A DNA stretch of 64,000 bases, taken from Petunia secreta (lineage: Eukaryota; Streptophyta; Magnoliopsida; Solanales; Solanaceae). Position numbers and translations under genes: made by a program. Below are positions 35,861-47,667 of this stretch, piece after piece. The stretch is from positions 434,001-498,000 of the forward strand of contig JARKIP010000211.1 of assembly GCA_029990175.1 (NCBI GenBank), read 5' to 3'. The notes under the pieces are model-generated. The model was not told the origin of the DNA. It searched no databases and saw nothing but the letters and a program-made list of their open reading frames with translations. Position 1 is the first letter of the stretch, and every line of letters starts with the position of its first letter.

Positions 35861-37465
35861 TCATGCCGATCCATCCCCAAAAGATTCTTCTTCTTCTTCT
35901 TCAGATGAATCTTCCTCGGCCGAACTTGCCCCTGATGAATCTCCTTGAAAGATGATATTGTCTGCATCAGTTAAGAGTCGGGATATGTCAAATGTGAAGT
36001 TCTTCAACATTTCCCAAGCCTTTCCTCCTTTCTCTTCTATTCCTTTATTTGCCACAGAGCTCATTCCTTCGCTAGCCCATACACCTATAGACTCTATGCG
36101 TTTTGTCAATAGTTCTGCCTTACTGCGCCATTTGCCTTTTTCTTTGTTCTTTGCTTCTACCAAACTCTGCTTTTTCACTATTTTCTCTCGTGCTTTTGCC
36201 AGTTGTTTGTGTAGCGTCTTGCACTCAGATTCTCATTCATCAGTATTTCTTTTCCTTTTTCTTGTTTCTCTGCGTATGTCTTTCCTTAGCCAGTCTGGAT
36301 AATCTTTATCACAGCCTGCATCAAACCTGTCTCGTCCAATAGTCTCGAATCCCATTTATTGTCTTTCATTCCAAAGTTTCAATATCTTGCCTTTGAACGG
36401 TATCACTCCTCCGAAGATATCTACTTTGAAACTGCTGATGTCTGCAATTTGGGGTACGATCTGCTTTTCTCCTACTTGTCTAAGTGTCCTTAAAGGAGTG
36501 TATGGGTAAACTCCTCTAAAGCCCACTAAGATGAGAAAAGAGTCTCCTTTGGATCGTGTGATTACTGTTGTGCTGGGAAAGTAATCAAACATCCATTGAA
36601 TATTTTCGGGTGTCAGTTAACATAACATGTGGTACCAACCATTGGTAGTTGTTGGTTGGTCCCATTTCTCGAGAGCGTTGTCCATGCGGGTGGTATGAGT
36701 CAAGATGTAGTTTTCTCTTGGTATGGAATGGAAAGCTTGGTCTTTGTTATCCATCCTTTGCAAATGTTCCGTCAGCCAGATTTGTAAAAGCAGATTGCAA
36801 CCTTCAATGAAACCAGCTCCCTTCTTGCATCTTTCTAAAGCTCGGTACATCTCTGCAACAATCATCGGTACCAAAGTGTATGTCTTGTTAATGTCTTTGA
36901 GTAAGGCATCAACAATTGAGACCATGCAAACATCAACTCGTCCTTTGTGTTGTGGAAAGACGATGATCCCTAAAAAGCTGGTGACAAAAGCAAGTACCCT
37001 TCGCTCTTGCCAATCTGCCTGGTCAATGTTGAAATAGCCTTCCGATTCCTGAAATGCTTCTTCATACCCAAATTTGATGTAGAGGGAAGTCAAAGAAATT
37101 TCCGACTGCCTTATACTGTCTGTGCATAATTCGGGCTTAAACCCTACCATTTCGAAGAACTCCTCGGGTGTAATCTTCTTAGACATCAAGACTTCCTCAC
37201 TTTCAAATGGTAATTGACTTAACCCGCCTATTTCTTCCAGTAATGGTGTCAACTCTACATTCCCAAAGTGAAAAACTGCTCGGCATGCATCCCAATAGTG
37301 TACTGCTGCTTCTACTATCCCTTTCATTGTTGTATGCTCCATCAGCGAAATGAGGTTCCCCAACACTGCCTTAACTCGGTCTTGTTGATCTATATTTAGG
37401 TTTCTCCACCAATCTTTGAGTAACTGAGGGGTTTCAGCGACCATGTCAAATGTTCTATTGGCCAT
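35861..37465 (-). pseudogene. Ogre ORF1-type protein, interrupted
   Basis: The longest frame (37465-36617) encodes a soluble helical protein with LLKDWWRNLNIDQQDRVKAV, VHYWDACRAVFHFGNVELTP, ISLTSLYIKFGYEEAF and VFPQHKGRVDV. This matches the ORF1 that Ogre/Tat elements carry upstream of gag and that is annotated as a DUF-type plant protein of unknown function. After a stop the homology-like frame continues at 36592-36356 and 36178-35861, ending in a Ser/Glu-rich acidic tail. The position between primer-binding site and gag is the usual one. Function in the element's life cycle is unknown. Confidence 0.7.
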
Positions 37466-37714
37466 GATCTTTTGGAAAAGGTGAAGAAAGGAGAAGAAGA
37501 GGAAGGAATATGCCTAAATTTTGGTTGTAAGCAAATGATTAACGTGTGGCACGAGCTTTTGAAAATAATGCAGTATGAAATATGAAGAGGAGTGTCGTTA
37601 TGGATTGAGAACCCTTTAGACGAAAGTTGTTAATGATTTTTTAACATGCCAATGATGCCAAGTCTTTATATAATGCTTAAAGGATAAACGTGCATTATGT
37701 GTCGTCCCATCTAT

Positions 37715-38115
37715 CGAGCGGTCATTTCTGCTTCGAAATGGGCTTTTAAGGCCTTTTCGGTTACCATTTAAGCCTTTGAATAGCATTGAAACAGAATGAT
37801 TTCAATCCTTTGGGAATAAACAGTCGTTTCTGATTCAATTTGGGCTTTTAATGCCTCGTAGGTTACCTTCATGCCTTTGAATGGCATTGAATACAGAATA
37901 ATTGTGACTGCTTATGAATAAACTCTCATTTCTGATTCAATTCGGGCTTTTGACGCCTATTAGGTGAACTTCGTGCCTTTGAATGGCATTGAATACAGAA
38001 TAATTCCGACTGTTTATGGATAAATAATCATTTCTGATTTAATTCGAGCTTTTGACGCCTATTAAGTAACCTTTGTGTCTTTGAATAGCACTAAGTGCAG
38101 AACAATGCCAATGAA
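37715..38115. repeat. tandem repeat of about 102 bp, four units
   Basis: Units share GGCTTTTGACGCC, CTTTGAATGGCATTGAATAC and AATAATTCCGACTG variants, with starts at about 37741, 37842, 37945 and 38046. They lie in the 5' leader of the Ogre-like element between the primer-binding site and ORF1. Confidence 0.85.
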
Positions 38116-38912
38116 TGGTCTACATTTTCCACGTTCAACCCTTTAAGCAAATACAAATAACATATTGTACGAGTTGTGAAAGAAATGCACAAGATTTTTT
38201 TTTTAAAAAAAGCTTGAGTATTGTAAATATGCACATATGAAAAACAAAACGAACACGTTATAATTAATAGAAACTAGACACTATTAAGTAAAATTATTTT
38301 GAAGAAAGGAAATTTAGCAATTTTATGGAAAGGATGCAAAAAATAATTTTAAAAAGGAGGAATAAAAAGAAAAATGAAATAAATAAGTTAGATTTTAAAA
38401 ATAGGAAAATAGAAACTAGACAATAAAGAAAATACAAAAAGAATTATGACGTGAAATTGTATTAAAAGAAAATGATTTAGCAAACTTATGAAAGATTTTG
38501 AAAATAATTGAGGTGTCGGACATGTTGTAAGAACCTTCCAAGAGTATGTTTACTAGACAAGAACATGATTCCTCCAGGCGGACGACCAAGGGGTGGGAAC
38601 GTTTAGAATTTTTGGTTGTACCACGGACCAACTATATTCCAAACGTTCCCCCTAAAGGGTTTTTTTAGAGTGAAACAGCCGTGAGATCCACGTAACCGTT
38701 TATGGTGTGTGCAAGGTGTCGTTTCCAGGAGTGAGGAAAATATAAACAAAAATAACTATTATAGATAATAAACTAAAAGAAAACGCAAATGAAGTAAATA
38801 ACTAAACTTCAAACCTGCAAAAGGAAAAAAAAAATAATAGTTTTGAGCAATAGAAAAAGAAAATAAATGCAAAGAATTCCAATTAAAAGTCTGTTATGGT
38901 TTGAACCTTGAT

Positions 38913-38930
38913 TCCCCAGCGGAGTCGCCA
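38913..38930 (-). promoter_or_regulatory. primer-binding site of the Ogre-like element
   Basis: Minus strand TGGCGACTCCGCTGGGGA, three bases after the LTR end GGGTGTCGACA. This is the tRNA-Arg-type primer-binding site usual for Ogre elements. Confidence 0.75.
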
Positions 38931-38933
38931 TTC

Positions 38934-41797
38934 TGTCGACACCCATTTTTTCCCGAACTCCGGTTAAGGTTCGAAATAGGGCTCGACTTATTGGAACTCA
39001 TGGGTAAGGGTTGGAGTCGCCACCTAACATATTTTTTAACTAGGCGTATTAGGGCACCTACTTTGTTTCTAGTCGATTTTAATGTTAGCTCCAAAACTTG
39101 ATCTACGAACCGAAAATTCTGAGTAAGGGTTCAAGTTAACCCGAGAGGAAGGTGTTAGGCACCTCTCAGGATCCACCAAATGTGGTTACCGGACAATATA
39201 ATTAGAATTTAGAAGCAAGTTAAAGTGAATAAAACTAATAATAAAGACATTAATTGTGTTCACAAAATTAGATATGGAATTCCAAATGTTCCAGTAATAA
39301 AAACTAAGTGCGGATTTAAATGTCCATTTAATTATTAACTAGATGTTGTGCTTCTATTTTGAACATAACATTTAGAATAAGTGTTTTAACAAGGTGTATA
39401 CGCACAACACGTTCCTATTAATTGAATAAAACATATTACTAATCAATTAAATACCAAAAAAATTTTAGATGTGTAATTCCTCAAGTAAAATAAAAGCGAG
39501 TAATGAGTACAGCGAGTAGGAAGTAAGCATTTAAGCAATTATGGAGAAAATAAATAGAAATAAGTAACTTACCACCATCCCAACTCTAAAAAAAAGAAGG
39601 CAAAAAAATAAGTAAATACTTTACTATAGGCGTGCGAATAAGATTAAAGCAAACTGCATGGAATAATTATCTTCTTTCTCCAATGAGCATAAGCCTCTGT
39701 AAATGATCATCTCTCACAGCAAAGAAAATTGGTTAGAAAGTGCACGCTACCCTAACAGTATGGCGTTATGGCAATGATAATAAATAAAATCTAATTAGAA
39801 ACTTAAAACAAGGTCAGGTGAATGAATAATTAAGTAGTCAGCTAATAACAGGTTCAATTAACAAAGTTGATAAACAAATATTTTTTCAAGGAATGTAACT
39901 TGATAATAAAAGTTGGAAATGAAAAATAAGTTGTTCACCTTGTCGTTAAATTAATAAACCTCTCTTAATTAATCATCTAGAAAAGGATATTACTCAACCA
40001 AGCAGAAATGACTTGATTAATATATATTATCATTTCTAGTATCATTCTAGATAAGAGTACTTTGAGAAAGGAACTTTGGCAACTTTTATATCCGTAGATG
40101 ATGTGCTAAAGGACCATCCAAATAATGATGTATTAGTACAAATGAACACACATACCTGTTAAGTTAGCTCTTACAATTTTAAATAATGACAACTCTAAGA
40201 TAGTTTCTAAAAAATTATACTCCATGATTTGCTCGCACGTGAAACATGTAAAGAATGAAAATGAAAACTCCAATTCAAACATTAACAGTCCAAGCAATGA
40301 GACAAAATTATTAGAGGCTCAGATTAGCGATTAGGACTTGGATATGTCGCCGACTGCTAACATTGGTTATATTTGAATAGCCGACCAACCAAGTTGCCTT
40401 GCCAAGACGAATTCCCTCATTACGTCTCATATTTTAAAAGAGCTTTATCATCATAGCCTTGTAAAACTTACCAGATGCCCCATAATAATAGATGAAGCAA
40501 TATCGACGAGGCCTCAAAATTGTCATCGGCCATATATTAGTTGTGAAGCCAAAACCCTTTAATAAAGGGGGTTCCAACAACCGTAAATGGATCATAATGT
40601 TGTAGCAAAACCTTGACATTATACATATTCCATGTTGCGCCCTTGTAGAGGGGTGAAGGAGATGATGAACGAGGTCTGTAAAAAAATGGAACGGAAAATG
40701 CTTAAAGGTGTTGAGGTTTGTTCTTGATAAAACAGTGCATGGATAAAAGAAAAATCTTAGAAAAATGAAAAGAGATAAATGTGAAGGGAGGGGCATGCGA
40801 TTGATGATGGGGTAGGAGAAATAAGGTGGTCGCTCCCCTCCTTTAGCGTGAAGAGGCCTCCTCCTTTATAGTAAGGGAATGAGAATATTAAAGATGGTAG
40901 GGGAATGAAATATGGCAAGTGGTTATTTTCTTTACAGAGAAGTAAGGAAAACATATGATTTTGTAATTATCTTTGAGAAAACTACATTTTCAAATTGAAT
41001 AACAGTAACAAAATGAGAAACATGACTAAGGAAATAAAGTAAAATAAAAGAAAAGAAATCAAACTTTAAATGAATGAAACAATTTGAACCAAGAGGGGAT
41101 GAGAAAGTTGGTCATGGGAGAGGGCATATATGTGTGTAGTAGATATATGATAGATGATGAGGTTGGTCTGCTTTCATTTAATAAAAAAAAGATGAATCAA
41201 GATGAATATATGGAACATGGGGGATTGTGGAGACGTTAGGGGAAGGAGTGGGAAAGGAAAGAAATAATAAGTTTAAGGTAGAAATATGAAGGAGTGGGAT
41301 TTGGAAGATACTCTTTCCAAAATCTCAAGCACAAATTTGAATATAATAGTATTCATCGTCTAGGTTCAACGAAAAAGTATGGTAATTTAGCATGTAAAAG
41401 ATTCTATAATTAAATTAAATTCTACAAAGGGATACTATTTAAATATAAATACTATATTAAAAAAGTAAGTAAAACAATATAAATGGATGAAAATAACTAT
41501 GAGATGAATACATATTTGCACAAATACATATAAATGACTTCAAATAAAAATGTATTTAAGTATAAAGAGTTACAAAAAATCAAATACATATATTTGCAAC
41601 TAGCCACAAACAATGCATGTTTAAGAAATAGCCTAAATAATAAAATTACGTGATATTACCGTAATTAAATAAATATTGCATAAATATGGAATTACACAAA
41701 TAAACACATGAGAAGATGTACACTTTGTTTGAAAAATTACTATGCACATTCAAGTTGAATACAAGAAAAAAAAAGGGACAAAATTGGGTGTCAACAG
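38934..41797 (-). mobile_element. 5' LTR of the Ogre-like element (2.9 kb)
   Basis: The minus-strand start is TGTTGACACCCAATTTTGTC and the end GGGTGTCGACA. It shares only the two ends and scattered blocks with the 4.0-kb LTR (GAGTCGCCACCTAA near 39015, GGTGTTAGGCACCTC near 39150). A block at 40434-40960 contains pyrimidine-rich, promoter-like sequence. No coding frame is recognisable. Confidence 0.75.
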
Positions 41798-41905
41798 GTT
41801 CCCTCTCTCTTTCCCCATTCCTAGCCTCCTTTTTTCTTCTTTGTGTGGCTTTCAACTTGTTTAATTCACGCTGAAAGATTTCCTTCTCTCTTTCCCTATT
41901 CCTGT
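41798..41905. other. host spacer between two large insertions
   Basis: This 108-bp stretch is the only host DNA between the Ogre-like element and the next one. It is the second half of one copy and the first half of another copy of an approximately 80-bp tandem repeat (TTCTCTCTTTCCC, TTCTTCTTTGTGTG and AATTCACGCTGAA occur in order). The missing halves lie at 25595-25622 and 49173-49205. Confidence 0.75.
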
Positions 41906-42690
41906 TGATAAGCCCCAAATCGTGCCAAGACACTTTCCAACACTTTCCGACATGTGCCAAGCTTGGAAGATTCTATGGACTTGAAGTCAAGGGCTTTGGA
42001 AGTATTCCGGATGGTTTCAGCATTAGGCTCCACGCCTAAGGAGGAGGAAGAAGGCCCAGCACAGCCAGGCGCCCCGCCTAGACCCAGGCGCCCCGCCTAG
42101 GAAGCTCACTGCCTAAGAATGGAATTGTGCCCAGGCGCCCCGCCTGCCTAGGCGCCCCAGCCCAGGCGCCCGCCTAGCCCAGGCACCCCGCCTGGCCCCA
42201 GGCGCCCCGCCTAGCTGACAGACAACCTAGGCGCCCCCTCCTAGTCCCAGGCGCCCCTCCCAGCTGAAAAGACTATGTTTCTTTTACTGTTTTGCCCTGC
42301 GTGGCCTATTTGTTGAACCTTATTAGTAAGGGTATTTAAGTCATTGTGTAAGCTTGGGAAACACTATAAATAGCCAAGCCTAGCTTATTTTACACTTAGT
42401 CTATTATTGATGATTAATGAATATTGAACATGAGCAAGGCTCTTGGTTAATGAATGAAACCCTTTGTTTTGGGACTTGTAGTTCTTCTAGCGGATCTAGA
42501 TGAATACTCTTCCTCTCCGACCATTCTACTTGCGGGCTCGCGTTAGCTCGAGGGTAGTTGCATAGCGTAGGTGGTCTTGTCCTTCTCTCGGGGTGTAACG
42601 GAACAAGTTCTCCGTTGCTACTTGGGATTAGAGATCGAGTTACGTCTCGTTCTTATCCTTTTTACTTTCCGCGTTTGATTTCCTACATCA
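41906..42690 (+). mobile_element. LTR1 (5' LTR) of the 41906-49172 element
   Basis: It starts TGATAAGCCCCAAATCG and ends CCTACATCA. TATAAATA (42365-42372) is the likely LTR promoter. Between 42044 and 42262 it carries an array of about ten AGGCGCCCCGCCT palindrome-like motifs. Confidence 0.92.
42365..42372 (+). promoter_or_regulatory. TATA box of LTR1
   Basis: TATAAATA in CACTATAAATAGCC, about 325 bp before the LTR end. The same box is present in LTR2 (48127-48134) and, inverted, in LTR3. Confidence 0.65.
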
Positions 42691-43994
42691 TTTGGTATCA
42701 AAGCAAGGCTCGGGTTTTGTTTCTACAAACCCCCGACCCTTGGTTCTTCGTGCCTGGTATCCTCTTTTAGTTTTTCTTGTTGTTGAAGATATTAGAAAGG
42801 AGAAAATTACAAAAAAAATTGAAAAATTGAAAATCTAAAAATTTGGTGTAACTTGTTGGTTTGGATGATTTGTGATATGGGTGTTATGGATTCTTGATCG
42901 TGATTGAATTCCCGTTGCTTAGGTATCAAATTTGTTTGGATTGGTGAAGTTTGAAAAATTGAAACCCCAACAACTCTTAAACCCTTGATGAACTTGTTCT
43001 TGATGATTGGGCTTGATTCTTGGGTTGGATTGATGCTTGATTGAAAACTTGTTATTGGGGATTGAACTTCATTGAAAAACAAACGATTCGGTACCAATTT
43101 TGTGGGATTTGAACATGTATAACACCTACTTTGATGAATCACAATCCTTGTTGAAACCCTTTTGTTAAACCCTTGTATTCTTGAGTTCTTGAGATTGAAC
43201 CTTGATTTGATTGATTGTTTGGCTGATAATTTGATTGGGTTTTGTTAAGGTGATCAAAAACAACTTTGGGTATCATTGGATTGTGAAAACAAGTTGAAAA
43301 CATCGGATTTGAGTCTTGAAAATCGACTTGGAACAAGTTTGGAACGTGTTGAAACTGTCCCAGGCCCAGGCGCCCCGCCTAAGCCAGGCGCCCCGCCTGA
43401 CTTGGCTACTGCCTAAGACCTCAGGCGCCCCGCCTAGGTCCCAGGCGCCCCGCCTGGAATACTGCATAGTCTAGGCGCCCCACCTGAGTTTCAGGCGCCC
43501 CTCCTGAGTGCTGAACGTATTGTTTCGGGTAGATTTTCGTAGGTACTTCCCTTTGTTTGATAACATAATGTCTAGTTAGTACTACTTTGAGTAACCGATC
43601 TACTTGAATAGTGCTAACCCTTTAATTGCTCTTAGGTGATTCGTGCCTAGCAAGGAGAGTAGACTTCTAAGGAAAAGCGTAGAACCTTTAACTCAAGTCC
43701 TTTACTTCAAAAGTGCCTAGCGTTCATTGAGTCCCATTAACTCCACTCACCCCGGAGTGTGCGTGACTCGTGAATAGTTTAGTTGAGTTGAGGAGTTGCT
43801 AATCATCTACGTGAAGCTTTGGAACTACAAGTTGAGTGAAATATCCACCGCCACCCAAAAGAGTGATCCGAGTGAACACAAGTGAGGGAGCGAGTGAGGT
43901 GTTTTAACTAACTCTTGTTTCTTTCTTTGTAGGTACAATAGCCAACGAAGGTCAAGATTTCATTAAGGAGGCCTTGGCTAATCTTCTTGCCAAG
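42691..43994 (+). other. primer-binding site and leader of the element
   Basis: TTTGGTATCAAAGC directly follows LTR1 and fits a tRNA-initiator-Met primer site. The leader is about 1.3 kb with no long frame and holds a second cluster of AGGCGCCCCGCCT motifs (43358-43510). TTCTTTGTAG at about 43932 looks like a 3' splice site just before the gag frame, so the leader may contain an intron (inference). Confidence 0.65.
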
Positions 43995-45923
43995 ATGGAC
44001 CTCATGAACCAAAGGATTGATTCTCTTGAAAAGGGAGCCTCGAGTACTCAAGGTGAACATGGGACCCCGAGTGTCCCAATTGAAAAGGGGACCCCGAGTG
44101 TCCAAATTGAGACCTGTGAAGGCTCAAGTAGCCCTACCTTTACCCCGGAGCAAGTTGTTGAATTGCTCAATCAACAACGGGTAAAGGAGGATCGAGAGAG
44201 AATTGAACGAACGGGTATTCCCCGTATCTTGGATAATCCCCCAAGAAACGTTCCACTACCAAGACCCGTCCGAAATGTGCAACCTCTTGAGCAAGTTGAT
44301 GAGGCTCAAGAAGGGGAGGAAGTTGATTATGGTGACGATGTGTATGGGTTTGATGATCACTTTCAACCAAGGCGAGCTATGAATTGGGGTCGAAATGTGG
44401 ATCGGGGTAGAGGCCGAGGTCGAGGGCCACCCTTAGGATATGGAGGGAGGAATGCTAGAAGGGACTATGTTGCTTATGATGATCACCATGGAGGCCAACC
44501 GGAGCCATTCCAAGGGGGTCGTGACAACATCAACAACCTTAATAGTGTGAAGCTCACTATTTCTTCTTTCAAAGGAAGTAGTGACCCGGTGGAGTACATT
44601 GATTGGAAATTGGCTATGGAGCGTATCTTTGACACCAATGATATGCCCGAAGTGAAGAAGACCAAGTATGCAATATCCTCCTTTGAATCTTTTGCTTCTA
44701 CTTGGTGGGAGTCGGTGAAGAGGAATAGAAGGAGGACGGGTATGGCTATTAATCTTACTTGGGAAGAGTTGATCCGTGTGATGGATGAGAAGTACTTGAC
44801 TAACCAATACCGGGTTGACCAACAAAGGCGTCTATATGAGTTGAAGCAAGGATACAAGTCGGTTGGTGAATACTTCAATGAATTTGAGCAAATCCGAATG
44901 ATCCTTGACTTAGATGATGAAGACAATGAGACGGCCATGATCCGTTTCAAAGGGGGCTTGAACCGAGACATAGCTTCACAATTGAAGTTCCACCAATATG
45001 ATGATCATTACAAGCTATGTGAAGATGCGGTTGAGGCCGAGAAATGGCTCAAGGAGGAGAAATCCCTTCGCTACAAGAGTAGCACTACTACTCCAACAAG
45101 CAAACCAAAGGATTGGAAGCCTCCTACTACAAATGCAAGTTTCCCAAGTGCAAGTGGAACAAGTGGTGCAAATGCTACCGAGGATGTGAAAAGGCCGTAT
45201 GAGAAGAACACACCTAATGTGGGAGGTAACTCTAAAACTCAATTACATGCTCCTACTTCTTCTTCAATACAATGCCACAAGTGCAAGGGCTATGGTCACT
45301 TTGCTAGGGAATGTCCTACAAAGAGGACCATGATTGTTGTTGGTAATGATGCATATGAGAAAGAGAGTGACTCGGAAGATGAGGGAGTAGAGGGAGTAGA
45401 GGGAGATGAGGGAATAGAGGAGGATGATTTGCTTGATGACACGGTGGAGGAGGAGGATCCTCATACTTTCTTGGTTGTGAGAAGGAGCCTAGGGGCTATG
45501 ATTGTGGAAGATAGTGAAACCTTGCAAAGGGAAAATCTTTTCCATGCTAGGTGCCGGGTTAAAGATGTTGTTTGCTCTATGATAATTGATTCCGGGAGTT
45601 GTGCAAATGTAGTGAGTCAATCTCTTATATCCCAATTGAAGTTGCCAACCGTGAAACACCCCAAGCCATATCGGTTACAATGGCTTAGTGAATGTGGAGA
45701 GCTTAAGGTAGTGAAACAAGCAATGATCAAGTTTAAAATGGGTAGTTATGTGGATGAACACTTGTTCGACGTTGTGCCAATGCAAGCTTGCCACCTTCTC
45801 TTTGGAAGGCCTTGGCAATTTGACCGACAAGTGGTTCACAATGGACGTGTCAACACTTACACGCTCCAACATGAAGGAAGGAAATTTGTGTTGAAACCCC
45901 ATAACTCCCAAACAAGTGAGTGA
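43995..45923 (+). CDS. gag-protease polyprotein of a Ty3-type element
   Basis: 642 residues from the first ATG in the frame; the frame is open further upstream but has no earlier ATG. The N-terminal part has a coiled-coil-like start, an acidic segment and an RGRGRGRG-type basic box (about 136-145). The gag core spans about 185-345 (KLTISSFKGSSDPVEYIDWK, STWWESVK, LTWEELIRVMDEKYL, GEYFNEFEQIRMIL). A CCHC zinc knuckle CHKCKGYGHFAREC lies at about 427-440. After an acidic spacer comes a retropepsin with MIIDSGSCANVVS (catalytic D about 532) and HLLFGRPWQFD. It is intact and could make particles and cleave itself. It ends at a stop just where a +1 frame continues the usual protease-RT linker. Confidence 0.92.
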   Translation: MDLMNQRIDSLEKGASSTQGEHGTPSVPIEKGTPSVQIETCEGSSSPTFTPEQVVELLNQQRVKEDRERIERTGIPRILDNPPRNVPLPRPVRNVQPLEQVDEAQEGEEVDYGDDVYGFDDHFQPRRAMNWGRNVDRGRGRGRGPPLGYGGRNARRDYVAYDDHHGGQPEPFQGGRDNINNLNSVKLTISSFKGSSDPVEYIDWKLAMERIFDTNDMPEVKKTKYAISSFESFASTWWESVKRNRRRTGMAINLTWEELIRVMDEKYLTNQYRVDQQRRLYELKQGYKSVGEYFNEFEQIRMILDLDDEDNETAMIRFKGGLNRDIASQLKFHQYDDHYKLCEDAVEAEKWLKEEKSLRYKSSTTTPTSKPKDWKPPTTNASFPSASGTSGANATEDVKRPYEKNTPNVGGNSKTQLHAPTSSSIQCHKCKGYGHFARECPTKRTMIVVGNDAYEKESDSEDEGVEGVEGDEGIEEDDLLDDTVEEEDPHTFLVVRRSLGAMIVEDSETLQRENLFHARCRVKDVVCSMIIDSGSCANVVSQSLISQLKLPTVKHPKPYRLQWLSECGELKVVKQAMIKFKMGSYVDEHLFDVVPMQACHLLFGRPWQFDRQVVHNGRVNTYTLQHEGRKFVLKPHNSQTSE

Positions 45924-47471
45924 TGACTACAAGCGGATGAGGGAGTTGAGGGAAGCGGCTAAAGCCAAATCACCCATTGTGCTTGAACCCGAGGCAAACA
46001 ATCTTGTTGTCTTGCCAAAGAATGATCAAAGTGAGAGTCACTCCACTTCAAATGAGAGAGAAAAGATAGAGAGAAGTGAGGGAGTGATCGGTGACAATCC
46101 AAGAGGGAAAAAGGAGAGGATTTGAGGATTGACGTGAGTGGATTGTCACCACCAACTACACTTGACCATGAGGTAAAATTGAGAGAGGAGAGAGGTGAAG
46201 AAAGAAAAATTGAGAGTGAGAGCACCCATTGTTCTAACAATTCTTCATCTTCTACCTTTCCTTGTGAAAGTTCTTGTGTAGGTACATTTGAAGACAAGCC
46301 AATGGAGCCTCAATGTGAGCCTCATGAAGAAGGAGTTGCACATGACATTTCAAGCCTTGCGAGTGACCAAGGAAGTATTACAAATGTAAGTGTTGCTTCA
46401 CCTTTTCATGAACTTACTAGCTACTTGTCTTGTGATGACTCAACACTAGTTGGTGGTTTTGATGCATCTAGTGAGTATACCACTAGTGTAGAGTCTAGTT
46501 GTCAACTTGTATGTGCTTGTGAAACACTAGTTGGAAGGGATGCTATGCCACATCATGATGTGAGCTCATTGTTCATTGAACCCTTCCCTAGTGTAGATTT
46601 GATAGTTGACCATGATTGTGACCTTTGCTATGACACACCGCCAACCTTTGACATAGGGAAAGATGAGGTAGTTGACCATTCCCTAATTGATACGCTTCTA
46701 TTTGGTGGACCAATGTGTTGTGGTGAGGATGGTCTTGTCCTTGAGGAGTCCAAATTGCATGAATTGGACAAGGTTGTCTATGATGACTCCTCAAGTGAAC
46801 CTAGTCTCGATAATTTGTCTATGCTTAATCATGATATTGAGATGCATGCTTTTACATTTCCATTGTGTGACGATAATCTCATTTGTGGTAGCGGCTTGTA
46901 TCGGGCTAGGGTGGGTGGTCAAATGGAACCCCCATGGTGTGAAGGATTTGATTCCTTAGGCAACCACTTGTTTGAGAATTTGGATGAGGTAGATGATTCT
47001 TTGAGTGACCCTACTATTGCTAGTTGGGGTTATGATGAAGAAGAATCCATCATCAATGCCTTCCTTGAGAGCTTGTCTTTTGAGAAGGGTTGCTTAGGTG
47101 ATGAAATTGGAGGTGAAAAGGAATCTCTTGGTGTGAGTAAGTATGCTCTAAAGAAGGGGAGTGGATTACTTGATGTTACTTGCATGTTGGGTTATTTGAC
47201 TCACTCCACTCCACATGTTGATCACACCTCGAGGATAGATTGCTGTGTTGATCTTGAGCTTAAGGTTCAAGGGGATTGTGGTAGCTTGATCTTGCATTTC
47301 CCATCTTCCCATGACCTATTTGCTCATTATTTTATTGAGTGCATGTTGATTTTTAACCAAGCGTTTATTGTTCTCTTTGGATACTTGATATTTGTGCTTC
47401 TCATTGATGCTTGGTTATATCACAAGAGTGTGTTTTCCCACACTTCTTGCACTAACCTACTTTCAAAGTAG
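45916..47471 (+). CDS. unknown ORF replacing the polymerase in a Ty3-type element
   Basis: It starts with the linker that normally joins protease to RT (QVSDDYKRMRELREAAK, frame 45916-46125). A one-base shift in an A/G run near 46110 leads into an open frame from about 46095 to 47471 (about 450 codons). The product is acidic and Ser/Asp/Glu-rich, has many cysteines (CETLVG, HDCDLCYD, PMCCGEDG, DCCVDLEL) and ends with a long hydrophobic segment (ECMLIFNQAFIVLFGYLIFV, then LLIDAW) that could be a membrane anchor. I do not recognise a domain. Position and membrane segment invite comparison with env-like ORFs, but nothing supports that beyond layout. No ATG lies near the frame start, so expression would need fusion to gag, splicing, or the internal ATG at about 46302. 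Confidence 0.6.
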
Positions 47472-47479
47472 GAATTCTT

Positions 47480-47667
47480 GTGTTTTGCTTGTCGTTGCTT
47501 GTAGGTTCTAAGCTCCATGTTAAGGCAAGGGAGATCTTGGAAGAGACCTATGTCAAGGTGACGATCAAGAGTTACAAGAGAGGAAAGCATTGGGCACCCC
47601 GAGGAGAAGATGCCATGGACGTGAATGCATTGATTTCGAGGACGAAATCTTCTCAAGAAGGGGAGGA
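47480..47667 (+). pseudogene. C-terminal scrap of Ty3-type polymerase and polypurine tract
   Basis: After GCTTGTAG (a possible acceptor) a frame reads to ALISRTKSSQEGEDD, the tail typical of plant Ty3-type polyproteins (RTN/RTK...QEGENDE-like), ending in the polypurine tract AGAAGGGGAGGA that abuts LTR2. It shows that the element once had, or descends from one with, a full pol gene. Confidence 0.55.

Larger units (their letters stand above)
25623..41797 (-). mobile_element. Ogre-like (Tat lineage) retrotransposon, chimeric, no polymerase
   Basis: Both ends carry LTRs in the same orientation, with ends TGTTGACACCC and its inverse. On the minus strand the order is 5' LTR (41797-38934), primer-binding site, 102-bp tandem repeats, ORF1, gag module A, gag module B, 29-bp tandem array, polypurine tract and 3' LTR (29638-25623). 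Flanks read GGTTT (25618-25622) and GGTTC (41798-41802), an imperfect 5-bp target duplication. Removing the element restores a tandem-repeat unit, supporting one insertion. Protease, RT, RNase H and integrase are absent, so it would need another element's enzymes. The LTRs differ strongly in length and sequence, suggesting a hybrid. Confidence 0.8.

Noticed and set aside
43908..43997. Extending the gag start upstream of 43995
   Set aside because: The frame is open to an upstream stop but has no ATG; a possible splice acceptor lies at about 43932, so the first ATG (43995) was used.
44167..45464. Minus-strand frames under gag-protease of the three-LTR element
   Set aside because: The sense strand has an unmistakable gag, zinc knuckle and protease.
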